Source of the DNA: Edaphobacter flagellatus
GTDB lineage: Bacteria; Acidobacteriota; Terriglobia; Terriglobales; Acidobacteriaceae
Direction: 5' to 3'
Assembly: GCF_025264665.1 (NCBI RefSeq)
Contig: NZ_CP073697.1
Coordinates: 1,240,001-1,304,000 of the forward strand
DNA: 64,000 bases
Shown here: in pieces, positions 44,492-52,828 of the stretch
How the letters are laid out: the number at the start of each line of letters is the position of its first letter
Numbering within the stretch: position 1 is the first letter of the stretch
The notes under the pieces: model-generated
Seen by the model: the letters and a program-made list of their open reading frames with translations, nothing else
Told to the model about the DNA's origin: nothing
The model's database searches: none
Program-made: the position numbers and the translations under genes

Positions 44492-46393
44492 ATGAATTTC
44501 CGGAACCTCCCCGCCGCCGGTCTCACACTGGCATTCCTCGCAACCAGCTTTTCGGCGCCTGCTGCGCACGGCCTTCCGTTGCTGGGGAAGAAAAAGACGG
44601 ATAAGGATGTACTCCCCTCCAGAAAGCTGACAGCAGGCCAGAATCAGTTGATCGACAAGGCCATTGTCCGCGAAAAAGAGGTTATTAAGGTCGTCAAGGA
44701 ACGTGCTCCCCTGGTTGAGACCTACATCCAAAACATGCGTCCGGATGACAAGCTGGGCCAGGTTCCAGAGTCGGACCAGCACTTTCTGAGCCGCGTCGAG
44801 TTCAGCAAGATTATCGGCAGCGAAAACTATCAGGTCAACAAAGCGACCTCGCAGGGAACGGCCAACAACGGCAAGCTGGGATTTTTCAAGAATTCACTGT
44901 CTGCGATTACCGGCATCGGCTCGAGCCTGCACCTGAACTTCAATGAAGCCGGCTTTGTACAGATGATCCTGATGGATTCGAATGACTTCGACCGTCAGCA
45001 CTATGCGTTCGGCTACGTCCGAAATGAGTTTCTGGGAACGACACAGACGGCCGTCTTTGATGTGACGCCGAGCAACGGCAAGCGCGCTACCGGCCGCTTC
45101 TTTGGCCGTATCTGGGTGGAGACGCGCAATGGCAACGTGGTCCGCTTCAACGGCAACTTTGCCGGAACCGAGCGCGATTCGCGTGAGTACTACCACTTCG
45201 ACAGCTGGCGTACGAATGTTCAGCCCGACCTATGGCTGCCGACCTCCTTCTACGTGGAAGAGAGCGACCCGAAGAGCGTAACCCGTACGCTGAAGTTCAA
45301 GGCGATCAACCACATCTGGGGCTATGTGCTGAAGGTTCCGCAGCAGCAGGCGGAGAACACGTCGCTGGACGTTGTTGGCGCAACAGACGTCAGCAGCGAA
45401 GCGCAGGACGTCAGCCCGCTGGGAGCGCAGCGCGCATGGGTACAGCAGGCTGAAGATAACGTCGTCGAGCGCCTGTTCCAGGCAGGACTGCTGGATGCTC
45501 CGAGCGAATTCGACAAGACGCTGGAGGCGCTGGCTGGAAACATCCTCGCCTACAACAACATCACCCTCTCACGGCCGATCCGCTGCCGTACGCTGCTGAC
45601 GGAGCCGCTGGAGTCGCTGGCGGTCGGTAACACGATCATCATCTCGAAGAGCCTGATCGACACCACCGGCATCATCAGCCAGGACGGCGCCCAGCAGATG
45701 GGTAACCTGAATGCGATTCTTGCCTTCCAGATCGCGCACATCATTCTTGGCCATCGTCTGGATACGAAGTACGCCTTCAACGACCGGCTTCTCTTCCCCA
45801 CAACTTCGGTCTTCAACCGTATCCCGATGCATCACACGGATGCAGACAATACCGCGGCGGCTAAGAAAGCAGTCGAACTGCTGAGCGCCAAGGAGCTCGA
45901 GGGCGGACAGCAGTACTTCGGACTCTACCTGCAGCAGTTGCAGCAGCGTGTGAAGTCGCTGAAGTCGCTGAACGAGCCGATGATCGGCGATGCGCTGGTG
46001 AAGAGCGATCAGGACCAGACGTTCTGGCTTGCAGCCCTGATGGGCAAAGCTCCGAAGCTGGATATGGCCGACCTGAAGCAGCAGGCAGCTATGCCGCTGG
46101 CAAGCTTCCTGCGCCGCGATCCGTGGACCGATCAGGTCATCACGCTGCACAGCGCTTATGAGCCTCTGCTGTCGCCTGCCGACAAGATGCCGTTTGAGGT
46201 CGAGCCGATCTACATCAAGCTGGGCTACTACAAGCCACCGGTCGATGCAGCTCCGGCAGCAGCAGCTCCTGCGGCAACGGACGCTGCTCCAGCAGCAGCG
46301 GCAGCTCCGGCAACAGCTCAGCCGGCTGACAATACAGCGGCTCCGGCCCCGGCGGCACCTGGTGCAGCACCTGCCAACCCGCCGCAGAACTAG
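44492..46393 (+). CDS. Exported M48-like protein with degenerate zinc motif
   Basis: A 633-residue exported protein (signal peptide within 1-28, AGLTLAFLATSFSAPAAHG). The part to about 290 is a beta-rich region with no family I know. Around 345-470 lies an M48-like segment: NIILSRPIRCRTLL-like edges, then FQIAHIILGH (412-421), the place of HExxHxxLGH, but with Phe and Gln instead of the first His and catalytic Glu. H416 and H421 remain. The C-terminus from about 585 is Ala/Pro-rich (PAAAAPAATDAAPA). It is probably not a peptidase. GGAG lies 13 bases upstream, following tonB by 107 bases, perhaps co-transcribed. Confidence 0.7.
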   Translation: MNFRNLPAAGLTLAFLATSFSAPAAHGLPLLGKKKTDKDVLPSRKLTAGQNQLIDKAIVREKEVIKVVKERAPLVETYIQNMRPDDKLGQVPESDQHFLSRVEFSKIIGSENYQVNKATSQGTANNGKLGFFKNSLSAITGIGSSLHLNFNEAGFVQMILMDSNDFDRQHYAFGYVRNEFLGTTQTAVFDVTPSNGKRATGRFFGRIWVETRNGNVVRFNGNFAGTERDSREYYHFDSWRTNVQPDLWLPTSFYVEESDPKSVTRTLKFKAINHIWGYVLKVPQQQAENTSLDVVGATDVSSEAQDVSPLGAQRAWVQQAEDNVVERLFQAGLLDAPSEFDKTLEALAGNILAYNNITLSRPIRCRTLLTEPLESLAVGNTIIISKSLIDTTGIISQDGAQQMGNLNAILAFQIAHIILGHRLDTKYAFNDRLLFPTTSVFNRIPMHHTDADNTAAAKKAVELLSAKELEGGQQYFGLYLQQLQQRVKSLKSLNEPMIGDALVKSDQDQTFWLAALMGKAPKLDMADLKQQAAMPLASFLRRDPWTDQVITLHSAYEPLLSPADKMPFEVEPIYIKLGYYKPPVDAAPAAAAPAATDAAPAAAAAPATAQPADNTAAPAPAAPGAAPANPPQN

Positions 46394-46407
46394 CAGCACT
46401 GGCATCC

Positions 46408-46450
46408 TGTGGGACTGGTCTAAAACGGCTAGTCCCACAAGACTATTTTG
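46408..46450 (+). terminator. Probable intrinsic terminator after the M48-like gene
   Basis: TGTGGGACT (46408-46416) pairs with AGTCCCACA (46431-46439) around a 14-base loop with further partial pairing, followed by AGACTATTTTG. Confidence 0.6.
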
Positions 46451-46571
46451 TGGAGGCTGACCTGAAATTTTCCTACGTACGTAGGATCGGCTTTCGAATT
46501 TTCTGGTAGTTGTTGTACGAATTTCAAGATTTGCGGCTGCTGAGATTTGAGGCCGTTTTGAGGTGGATGCA

Positions 46572-47129
46572 GTGCTTAAGAAAGTCGTGATCGCAATCAG
46601 TCTGCTGGGAGCACCAGCTATCACGTTCGCCCAGGCCGTTCCGACGGCCTCCCGTGCTGGCGACCTGCAGATTGGCGGCGGAATCTCAAATGCCAATACC
46701 GATTATGTGCCGAACCGCGTGAACGGCGGAACGGTTTATGTGGACTTCGATTTCTATCGCCATTTTGGCGTCGAGGGTGAGTTCCGCTTCCTCAAGGACG
46801 GCAAAACAAATATCTACGAAAAGACCTACGAGGTAGGTGGACGGTACTCGCGGGTTTATCACAACCGGTTTGTCCCTTACGGCAAGGTGATGTATGGACG
46901 CGGCGTCTTCAACTTCGCCAATAATGGCCAGACGTATGCCAATCTGGCATACAACATGTTTGCAGGCGGCATCGGCCTGGACTATCGCGTGCTAACGCGG
47001 GTCAATGTACGCGCTGAGTACGAGTATCAGAAATGGATGAGCTTTCCGCCGAATGGCCTGAGCCCTTCCGTGATCACGATCGGAGCAGCGTATCACTTCC
47101 CTGCCGGAAAGCTCTCGATTGCACACTGA
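46572..47129 (+). CDS. Outer-membrane beta-barrel protein (OmpX/porin-like), A
   Basis: A 185-residue outer-membrane protein. It opens with a signal peptide (MLKKVVIAISLLGAPAITFA, cut before QAVP) and continues with alternating beta strands ending in aromatic residues, typical of an eight-stranded barrel: VYVDFDFYRHFGVEGEFRFL, GRYSRVYHNRFVPYGKVMYG, GIGLDYRVLTRVNVRAEYEY, TIGAAYHF. Transport or adhesion role unknown. A GTG at 46572 has GAGG 8 bases before it; a GTG at 46563 is possible. It faces a similar barrel gene across a shared terminator. Confidence 0.8.
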   Translation: MLKKVVIAISLLGAPAITFAQAVPTASRAGDLQIGGGISNANTDYVPNRVNGGTVYVDFDFYRHFGVEGEFRFLKDGKTNIYEKTYEVGGRYSRVYHNRFVPYGKVMYGRGVFNFANNGQTYANLAYNMFAGGIGLDYRVLTRVNVRAEYEYQKWMSFPPNGLSPSVITIGAAYHFPAGKLSIAH

Positions 47130-47150
47130 GCTCAAACAAAGGACATAGGA

Positions 47151-47182
47151 AAAGCCCCGGGATCCCGGGGCTTTCTCTTTTG
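47151..47182. terminator. Bidirectional intrinsic terminator between two barrel genes
   Basis: AAAGCCCCGGGA and TCCCGGGGCTTT (47151-47174) form a 12-bp palindrome, followed by CTCTTTT on the plus strand and preceded by A residues, so it can serve both convergent genes. Confidence 0.85.
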
Positions 47183-47201
47183 CACCACTGCATCGCTGTA
47201 T

Positions 47202-47801
47202 TTAGAAGTGGTAGGCAATGCCGACTGCGGGCATAGAGACGACTTCCCAGCGATTGGTCTTGAAGTTGGTCAGGCCGAAGTCCGGTGTCTTCACGAAGAA
47301 TCCGCGGTACTGTACGCGAACGTCCCAGCTTGGGCTGAGTTCATAGGCGACACCAGCGCCAAACAGAGCTCCGATGTTGGTGTTCTGCTTGGTGTCGAGG
47401 TTGGTGGTCGCGTAATCCCGGATCGGAGTAAAGATCAGGCCGCCGACGCCGACTTCGGCAAAGGGGTTAAAGTTCCTGTAGCTGCGGAAGTTATACACAT
47501 AGGCACCCGTGATCTCCTGCTGGCGGGTATGAATCCGCACATTGGGAAGGAAGCTGGTGCTGTAGCGGGTCGAATACTGCGCAAAGGAGTAGTTCAGCTC
47601 CAGCGCACTGCGCGGCGTGAGCATGTAACGATAGCTGCCCAGAAAGCCGATGGTGCTCGATGCGTTCGCCTGTACTGCATTGCCATTTACCTGAGGCGCA
47701 AAAGTTCCAATCACGCTTACGCTGGCGTCCTGCCGGCTCTCCTGCGCATACCCAGCGGAAGCCAGCAGCATCAGCGCACCCAACAACATCGTTTTCTTCA
47801 T
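47202..47801 (-). CDS. Outer-membrane beta-barrel protein, B
   Basis: A 199-residue outer-membrane protein with signal peptide (MKKTMLLGALMLLASAGYAQ) and barrel strands such as GSYRYMLTPRSALELNYSFA, VYNFRSYRNFNPFAEVGVGG, GVAYELSPSWDVRVQYRGFF and the C-terminal VGIAYHF, ending in Phe, as OMPs assembled by BamA do. Similar in plan to barrel A but divergent in sequence. The start at 47801 removes an 18-residue unlikely lead. Function unknown. Confidence 0.8.
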   Translation of the reverse strand: MKKTMLLGALMLLASAGYAQESRQDASVSVIGTFAPQVNGNAVQANASSTIGFLGSYRYMLTPRSALELNYSFAQYSTRYSTSFLPNVRIHTRQQEITGAYVYNFRSYRNFNPFAEVGVGGLIFTPIRDYATTNLDTKQNTNIGALFGAGVAYELSPSWDVRVQYRGFFVKTPDFGLTNFKTNRWEVVSMPAVGIAYHF

Positions 47802-47929
47802 TCTTCGCTTGATCCCTTCAAAATCATCCAGACCGGCCCCGGGGTAAACCCGCAAAGTGCTGAGCCATCTTTTGCCGTGCCTTCATTGTAACCGCACAGA
47901 ACATGCCCGGTGGGCGTTGGACGAAGAAA

Positions 47930-47965
47930 GACCGGCAGAGGTAAGCTCTGCCGGTCCTGTCTTTT
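47930..47965 (-). terminator. Intrinsic terminator after the Spy-like gene
   Basis: A 10-bp perfect stem (47931-47940 with 47946-47955), 5-base loop. Read on the minus strand it is followed by CTTTCTTC, 18 bases after the gene's stop. Confidence 0.75.
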
Positions 47966-47982
47966 GGAGATCGGTGACGAAT

Positions 47983-48423
47983 TTACTGCGGAGGAGGAGG
48001 CGGATTTCCGCCCTGGCCGCGCTCTTTCATTCTGTCTTTCATCTCGGCGAGCATGGCGTCGTACTTCGTCTTCTGATCGTCGGTGAGGATGCCGCGGATC
48101 TTGTCCTGCGATGCTTTGCGGATATCCATCATCTTGGATCGCTTGTCGTCCTGCGACAACGAGGTATCGTTGCGAACCGCCATCATCTGCTTGCCGGTGT
48201 CTTCGTCGATTGCTTTGACCTGCGTCTGCTGATCGGCGGTGAGATTCAATCGCTTGGTCAGCATTTCAAGCTGCCCTCTGCCGCCTCCTCGTGGGCCCAT
48301 CTGGCCTGGGGGAGGACCGGCAGGAGCAGCATCCTGCGCAACCATCGGAACGGCGCAGAGTGCACCACAACAGAGTGCCATCAAGGCCATTCGCCTGGCG
48401 TGCGTACGTAACGTCATCATCAT
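47983..48423 (-). CDS. Spy/CpxP-like periplasmic protein (LTxxQ motifs)
   Basis: A 146-residue periplasmic protein: signal peptide (LMALCCGALCAVPMVAQ), a Gly/Pro-rich spacer, then a helical part with two LTxxQ-type motifs (RLNLTADQQTQVKAID and ILTDDQKTKYD) as in Spy and CpxP, and a Pro-rich end. Relatives are ATP-independent chaperones or stress sensors of the envelope. No two-component CpxRA pair is adjacent. Helical cradle structure is inference. Confidence 0.78.
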   Translation of the reverse strand: MMMTLRTHARRMALMALCCGALCAVPMVAQDAAPAGPPPGQMGPRGGGRGQLEMLTKRLNLTADQQTQVKAIDEDTGKQMMAVRNDTSLSQDDKRSKMMDIRKASQDKIRGILTDDQKTKYDAMLAEMKDRMKERGQGGNPPPPPQ

Positions 48424-48522
48424 GTTTTACCTCGCATTCGGGCCTGTGGAGTTTGGCCACGAGATTCTGCACGTACAGACGAGAATGTTTTCGGAGATGT
48501 CTATAGACATCGGAAAAATATT

Positions 48523-49446
48523 TCAGGCGCCCCGCTCGGTTTGAAAACTGTAGGGGTCGCCCTGGGCGGCGGCGTAGGACTCAACCACCTTGAGGAAGGC
48601 CAGGGCTGCATGCGAGAGGTTGGCCTGCCGACGATAGACGAGGCGTAACTTACGCTCCGTCTGCAGCTCCGGTACCTCGACACGTACGAGTGAGCCGCTC
48701 CTGAGCTCGGGTTCGACGGTGAGCCGGGGGACGAGGGCGACGCCGTTGCCCATCTCGACGAATCGCTTGATGGCCTCAAGGGAAGGAAGCTCAACCCCCA
48801 TATTCAAAGGAGTTTTATGGCGGTTGAAGGTCTGGATGACTTTCTGCCGCTGCGGTGAGGGAATGTTGTGGGCGATGAAGTTCTGCGAGCCAAGCTGGCG
48901 GATGGAGACCTTCTCGGCCGTCGCCAGGGGGTGGCGCGGATTGACGACAAAGGCGAGCTCGTCGCGGTAGACGACGACGGATTTCAACTGGCTGTCGTCG
49001 GGACGGAAGGAGAGGACACCAAACTCGACCGAGTGCATCAGCACCTCGTCGGAGATGCGGCTGGCGAGGGTTCGCTGGACGGCCAGCTTAATCAAAGGGT
49101 TGCGGCGGCGGAACTCATCGAGCAGAGGCAGCAGGTAGAGGCAGGTGTACTCGTTTGCCGCAAGGTTCAGGCGACCCCGATGCAGGGATCTAAGGTCGCT
49201 GAGAGCGGAGGCGGCTTCTCCACGCAGATTCAGCAACTTAGCAGCGTATTCGCGCAGGACTTCGCCTGCGTCGGTGAGGGTGCCGTCGCGTGAGGAGCGG
49301 TCGAAGAGCACCTCGCCGAGTTCGCTTTCGAGCTTGGCGATTGCCTGACTGACGGCAGGCTGAGTACGATGGAGCCGTGAGGCGGCCCGTGAGAAACTCC
49401 GCTCCTCTGCTACGGCCAGAAATGTCTCCATCTGGACCAGATCCAC
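48523..49446 (-). CDS. LysR-family transcriptional regulator diverging from leuA
   Basis: A 307-residue LTTR with the N-terminal winged helix-turn-helix (METFLAVAEERSFSRAASRL, then TQPAVSQAIAKLE) and a substrate-binding domain from about 90 (GRLNLAANEYTCLYLLPLLDEF). LTTRs often control the divergent neighbour, which here is the leucine/isoleucine-valine operon, 125 bases away, with a dyad between them. The co-inducer could be a pathway intermediate such as isopropylmalate (by analogy with other LTTR-leu pairs; inference). Confidence 0.9.
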   Translation of the reverse strand: MDLVQMETFLAVAEERSFSRAASRLHRTQPAVSQAIAKLESELGEVLFDRSSRDGTLTDAGEVLREYAAKLLNLRGEAASALSDLRSLHRGRLNLAANEYTCLYLLPLLDEFRRRNPLIKLAVQRTLASRISDEVLMHSVEFGVLSFRPDDSQLKSVVVYRDELAFVVNPRHPLATAEKVSIRQLGSQNFIAHNIPSPQRQKVIQTFNRHKTPLNMGVELPSLEAIKRFVEMGNGVALVPRLTVEPELRSGSLVRVEVPELQTERKLRLVYRRQANLSHAALAFLKVVESYAAAQGDPYSFQTERGA

Positions 49447-49521
49447 TTGTGCACCTCGCTTTGGGCCGCCGGTTAGACAGCGCGAATAGAACGATTAGAA
49501 GTTTTGATATACGCGCAAACC

Positions 49522-49542
49522 ATCATAAGCCTGCGTTATGAT
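49522..49542. promoter_or_regulatory. Probable LysR operator in the LysR-leuA interval
   Basis: A perfect dyad, ATCATAA-N7-TTATGAT, containing the LTTR T-N11-A pattern. It lies 30 bases before the leuA start, and the right arm contains TATGAT, a possible -10, so the site could be repressing or overlap the activator's promoter. Confidence 0.65.
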
Positions 49543-49571
49543 AACTCCTGAGATCGAGAGTGACTACCGTT

Positions 49572-50747
49572 ATGCGTGATCCCAACCAGATTGTCTTCTT
49601 CGACACGACCCTGCGCGATGGTGAGCAGTCGCCTGGCTGTACCATGCACCTGGACGAAAAACTGCGCATGGCACACCAGCTTCGCGACCTGGGTGTGGAT
49701 ATTCTCGAGGCCGGTTTTGCCATTGCCTCCGAGGGCGACTTCCATGCCGTGCAGACGATCGCACGCGAGGTGAAGGGAACGCGTATCGCTTCGCTGGCCC
49801 GCTGTAAGCGCGAGGACATTGACGCTGCCGGACGCGCGATTCAGCCCGCCGCCTCAAACCGCATCCATGTGTTTCTTGCGTCCTCGGACCTGCATCTGGA
49901 GTACAAGCTGCGCATCACGCGTGAGCAGGCGCTGGACCAGGCGGCAGAGTCGGTTCAGCAGGCTCTGACTTATACCGACGATGTCGAGTTTTCGACCGAA
50001 GACGGCACACGCACCGATCCTGACTTTCTGGTGAAGATGATTACTGTCGCCGTGCAGGCGGGTGCAAAGACGATCAATATTCCTGATACGGTTGGCTACA
50101 CGACTCCGGCAGAGTACGAAGCGCTGTTTCGTATGGTGCGTGAGCGCGTTCCGGGTTCGGAGAATGTCACCTACTCGACGCACTGCCACGACGATCTTGG
50201 CATGGCGGTCGCAAATACGCTGGCCGGTATTCAAGGTGGAGCGCGCCAGGTGGAGTGCACGATCAACGGCATTGGCGAGCGAGCAGGCAATGCGGCTCTC
50301 GAAGAGATTGCTGCAGCACTGATGGTTCGCCGTGACAAGTTTCCTTATAAAAACAATATTGTGATGGAGAAGCTCTTCCCCACCAGCCAGATGCTGGCCG
50401 AGTGCATCAGCTTTGGCGCGGCCCCGAACAAGGCCGTGGTGGGCGCGAATGCTTTCGCGCATGAGTCGGGTATTCATCAGCATGGAATGCTGGCCAATCC
50501 GCTGACGTACGAGATCATGACGCCAGCCTCTGTCGGTGCGGGCCATACAAATCTGGTGCTCGGCAAGCACTCTGGCCGTCGTGCGCTGGCTGATCGCCTT
50601 GAAAAACTTGGACACACGCTGACGCGCGAGCAGCTGGATGAGGTGTATCACCGCTTCACAGAACTGGCTGACCGCAAAAAGTCCATCTACGACCAGGACA
50701 TTCTTGGGCTGCTGAAGCCGGAGAAAAATCCTGTGGTCGTCGCATAA
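49572..50747 (+). CDS. leuA: 2-isopropylmalate synthase, short form without regulatory domain
   Basis: Condenses 2-ketoisovalerate with acetyl-CoA, the first leucine-specific step. From the ATG at 49572 it has 391 residues: the TIM barrel with TTLRDGEQSPGCTM, HTFLASSD-like HVFLASSDLHLEYKL, the HxH metal motif THCHDDLGMAVANTLAG, NGIGERAGNAALEE and GIHQHGMLANPLTYEIM, then LGKHSGRRALADRLEKLG. It ends about where the C-terminal allosteric (LeuA dimer) domain of 510-residue LeuA enzymes begins, so it lacks the leucine feedback site. A citramalate- or homocitrate-type activity is conceivable, but the leuBCD context argues for LeuA. A GTG at 49560 is an alternative start. Confidence 0.92.
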   Translation: MRDPNQIVFFDTTLRDGEQSPGCTMHLDEKLRMAHQLRDLGVDILEAGFAIASEGDFHAVQTIAREVKGTRIASLARCKREDIDAAGRAIQPAASNRIHVFLASSDLHLEYKLRITREQALDQAAESVQQALTYTDDVEFSTEDGTRTDPDFLVKMITVAVQAGAKTINIPDTVGYTTPAEYEALFRMVRERVPGSENVTYSTHCHDDLGMAVANTLAGIQGGARQVECTINGIGERAGNAALEEIAAALMVRRDKFPYKNNIVMEKLFPTSQMLAECISFGAAPNKAVVGANAFAHESGIHQHGMLANPLTYEIMTPASVGAGHTNLVLGKHSGRRALADRLEKLGHTLTREQLDEVYHRFTELADRKKSIYDQDILGLLKPEKNPVVVA

Positions 50748-50825
50748 CGCAGAGACGGCTCGCAAGAGTCACACAGGCAGCAGGGCTTTGAAGCCCTCCC
50801 AACCCTCATTGAAGGAAGAAACGGA

Positions 50826-51932
50826 ATGCGCCTCAAGATTGCAGTTCTCGCCGGCGACGGCATCGGCCCCGAAGTCACTCGTGAAGCTACCAATATTCTG
50901 CGCGCGGTTGCGGAGCTTGGCGGACACGACTTTACCTTCGTCGATGGCCTGATTGGCGGCGTTGCGATTACGGCGACGGGCTCTCCTCTTCCGACGGCGA
51001 CGCTCGATGCGGCGCTGGACTCCGATGCGGTGCTGCTGGGCGCGGTGGGCGACAACAAGTTCAATGCGCTGACTCCGGACAAGCGCCCCGAGGCTGGGCT
51101 ATTGCAGATTCGTCAGGCGCTGGGCGGCTTTGCCAACCTGCGTCCTTCCGTTGCTTATGCAGCGCTGGCGGCGAGCTCGCCGCTGCGGCCTGAGGTTACG
51201 AAGGACGCCGACATTCTGTTTGTGCGTGAGCTGCTGGGTGGTCTGTACTTCGGCGCTCCCCGCTGGTGGAACAAGGAGACGAACGAAGCGATCAATACGA
51301 TGCGTTACACGCGCGATGAGGTGGTTCGCGTTGCGCGTGTCGCTTTTGAGCTGGCCAGCAAGCGTCGCAAGAAGGTCACCTCAGTCGATAAGGCAAATGT
51401 TCTTGAGGTCTCGCAGCTTTGGCGCGCTGTCGTCACGGAAGTGGCGAAGGATTATCCGGAGGTCACGCTCGAGCATCAGCTGGTCGATTCGATGGCGATG
51501 CACATCATGAATATTCCGCGGAACTTCGACGTCGTGCTGACGGAGAACCTCTTCGGCGACATCCTTTCGGACGAGGCCGGTGTGATCACGGGATCGCTGG
51601 GCATGCTGCCTTCGGCGACGATTGGCGGCGCAGTGAATCTTTATGAGCCGGTCCATGGCTCGGCGCCTGATATTGCAGGCACGGGCAAGGCGAATCCTCT
51701 GGGAGCGATTCTGACAGCAGCGATGGTGCTGCGTCACTCGGCCGGGCTGGAGCAGGATGCGCGGGCGGTAGAACAGGCCGTGCTGAAAGTACTCGACGCA
51801 GGCTACCGTACCGCCGATATCGCACGCGGAGGCGAGAAGACACAGCTTGTTTCGACGCAGGAGATGGGCAAGCACGTGCATCAGGCGCTGGCCGAATCGA
51901 TCGATCGGCGTCAGGCGATGCACGCGGTATAG
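50826..51932 (+). CDS. leuB: 3-isopropylmalate dehydrogenase
   Basis: NAD-dependent oxidative decarboxylation of 3-isopropylmalate. The 368-residue protein begins MRLKIAVLAGDGIGPEV and has LLGAVGDNKFN, RPEAGLLQIRQALGGFANLRP, ELLGGLYFGAPR, KRRKKVTSVDKANVLE, NLFGDILSDEAGVITGSLGMLPSA and the substrate/NAD loop EPVHGSAPDIAGTGKANPLG. All catalytic Arg, Lys, Tyr/Asp positions appear. AAGGAAG precedes the start. Second gene of the operon. Confidence 0.96.
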   Translation: MRLKIAVLAGDGIGPEVTREATNILRAVAELGGHDFTFVDGLIGGVAITATGSPLPTATLDAALDSDAVLLGAVGDNKFNALTPDKRPEAGLLQIRQALGGFANLRPSVAYAALAASSPLRPEVTKDADILFVRELLGGLYFGAPRWWNKETNEAINTMRYTRDEVVRVARVAFELASKRRKKVTSVDKANVLEVSQLWRAVVTEVAKDYPEVTLEHQLVDSMAMHIMNIPRNFDVVLTENLFGDILSDEAGVITGSLGMLPSATIGGAVNLYEPVHGSAPDIAGTGKANPLGAILTAAMVLRHSAGLEQDARAVEQAVLKVLDAGYRTADIARGGEKTQLVSTQEMGKHVHQALAESIDRRQAMHAV

Positions 51933-51941
51933 AACGCATTT

Positions 51942-52112
51942 ATGCAGAGCAAGACAAAGCTCATTCTGATGAACTGCGCTGTTGCCGCAGGTCTCATCTA
52001 CCGTTGGAAGACGGGAACGCAGATCGTTCCGCTGGCTATTACAGCAGTCATCATGTTCACGCTGGTTAACGTGCTTTTGATATTCGCAACAAAGAGATCG
52101 ACGAATCGGTGA
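51942..52112 (+). CDS. Small membrane protein between leuB and leuC
   Basis: A 56-residue protein, MQSKTKLILMNCAVAAG..., with a hydrophobic first stretch, a short polar turn (YRWKTGTQ) and a hydrophobic segment (IVPLAITAVIMFTLVNVLLI), ending KRSTNR. This predicts one or two membrane segments. No family recognised. It starts nine bases after leuB and its TGA overlaps the next gene's ATG by one base, which suggests it is translated as part of the operon. No strong ribosome site is seen. Confidence 0.55.
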   Translation: MQSKTKLILMNCAVAAGLIYRWKTGTQIVPLAITAVIMFTLVNVLLIFATKRSTNR

Positions 52113-52828
52113 TGCGCCGCACACTCCAACTCGCCGCCGCTGCACTGCTGGTAGCAGGAATGGCCTCGCATGCGCAGATGCATCTGCATGCAAACAAGCC
52201 GCAGGTGGAGGACATCTCGTGGATGTGGCCGTATACGCAGCCTGGCCCGGAGAGTCGTGAAAACAGGCTGGTGTTGGACCCGCATTTCATGCCGTTTCTT
52301 GAGAGAAACCTCAGAGCACCGCAGACGTTCTGGACCAAAAACGGCAAGCACTCGCCACTGAGTGATGTGGCTGAAGAGTTTCTTATGGTTCCAGGTGAGG
52401 TGATCGGCGAGGAGAACCGGTACATCACGGCCGATGGCTGCGTGCCCCACTTCTGCGAGGACCGCGGAATGCTGTGGGTGGACCTCAGGCCGACAAACTC
52501 TCTGGTCGTCTTCGCCGCGATTGACTGGATCAGTGAGAACAGATCGACGGAGGACAAGGACGCGGCGTACACGATGTGGGTCTTCTCCAGCCGTGCTCTC
52601 AACACCGAACATCTTCCTCCGGCGCTGACGCGCAGCATCGCGCGATGGACCACGCACCCTTCCCGGAAAACCGAGTTGCAAAACATCACTCGAGTCTTCC
52701 TGGTCGATCCTGATGGAACGCCGCATCCGGTCGCACCTTTCGATATCGGCGCACACAATACACTTCCCGCTGAAACCACGAAGGAACCGACTCAGAGCTT
52801 GAGCACAACACCAAAGGCACAACAATGA
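52112..52828 (+). CDS. Exported protein of unknown function embedded in the leu operon
   Basis: A 238-residue protein with a signal peptide ([22 protein letters not shown]) and a mature part of about 215 residues with no recognised domain. It is rich in Trp/Pro/His patches ([19 protein letters not shown]), with two Cys near the middle ([13 protein letters not shown]) that could pair. Its stop overlaps the leuC ATG as ATGA, so it is coupled to leuC, a leucine enzyme acting in the cytosol. A role in leucine synthesis is therefore unlikely to be direct. Confidence 0.7.
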   Translation: MRRTLQLAAAALLVAGMASHAQMHLHANKPQVEDISWMWPYTQPGPESRENRLVLDPHFMPFLERNLRAPQTFWTKNGKHSPLSDVAEEFLMVPGEVIGEENRYITADGCVPHFCEDRGMLWVDLRPTNSLVVFAAIDWISENRSTEDKDAAYTMWVFSSRALNTEHLPPALTRSIARWTTHPSRKTELQNITRVFLVDPDGTPHPVAPFDIGAHNTLPAETTKEPTQSLSTTPKAQQ

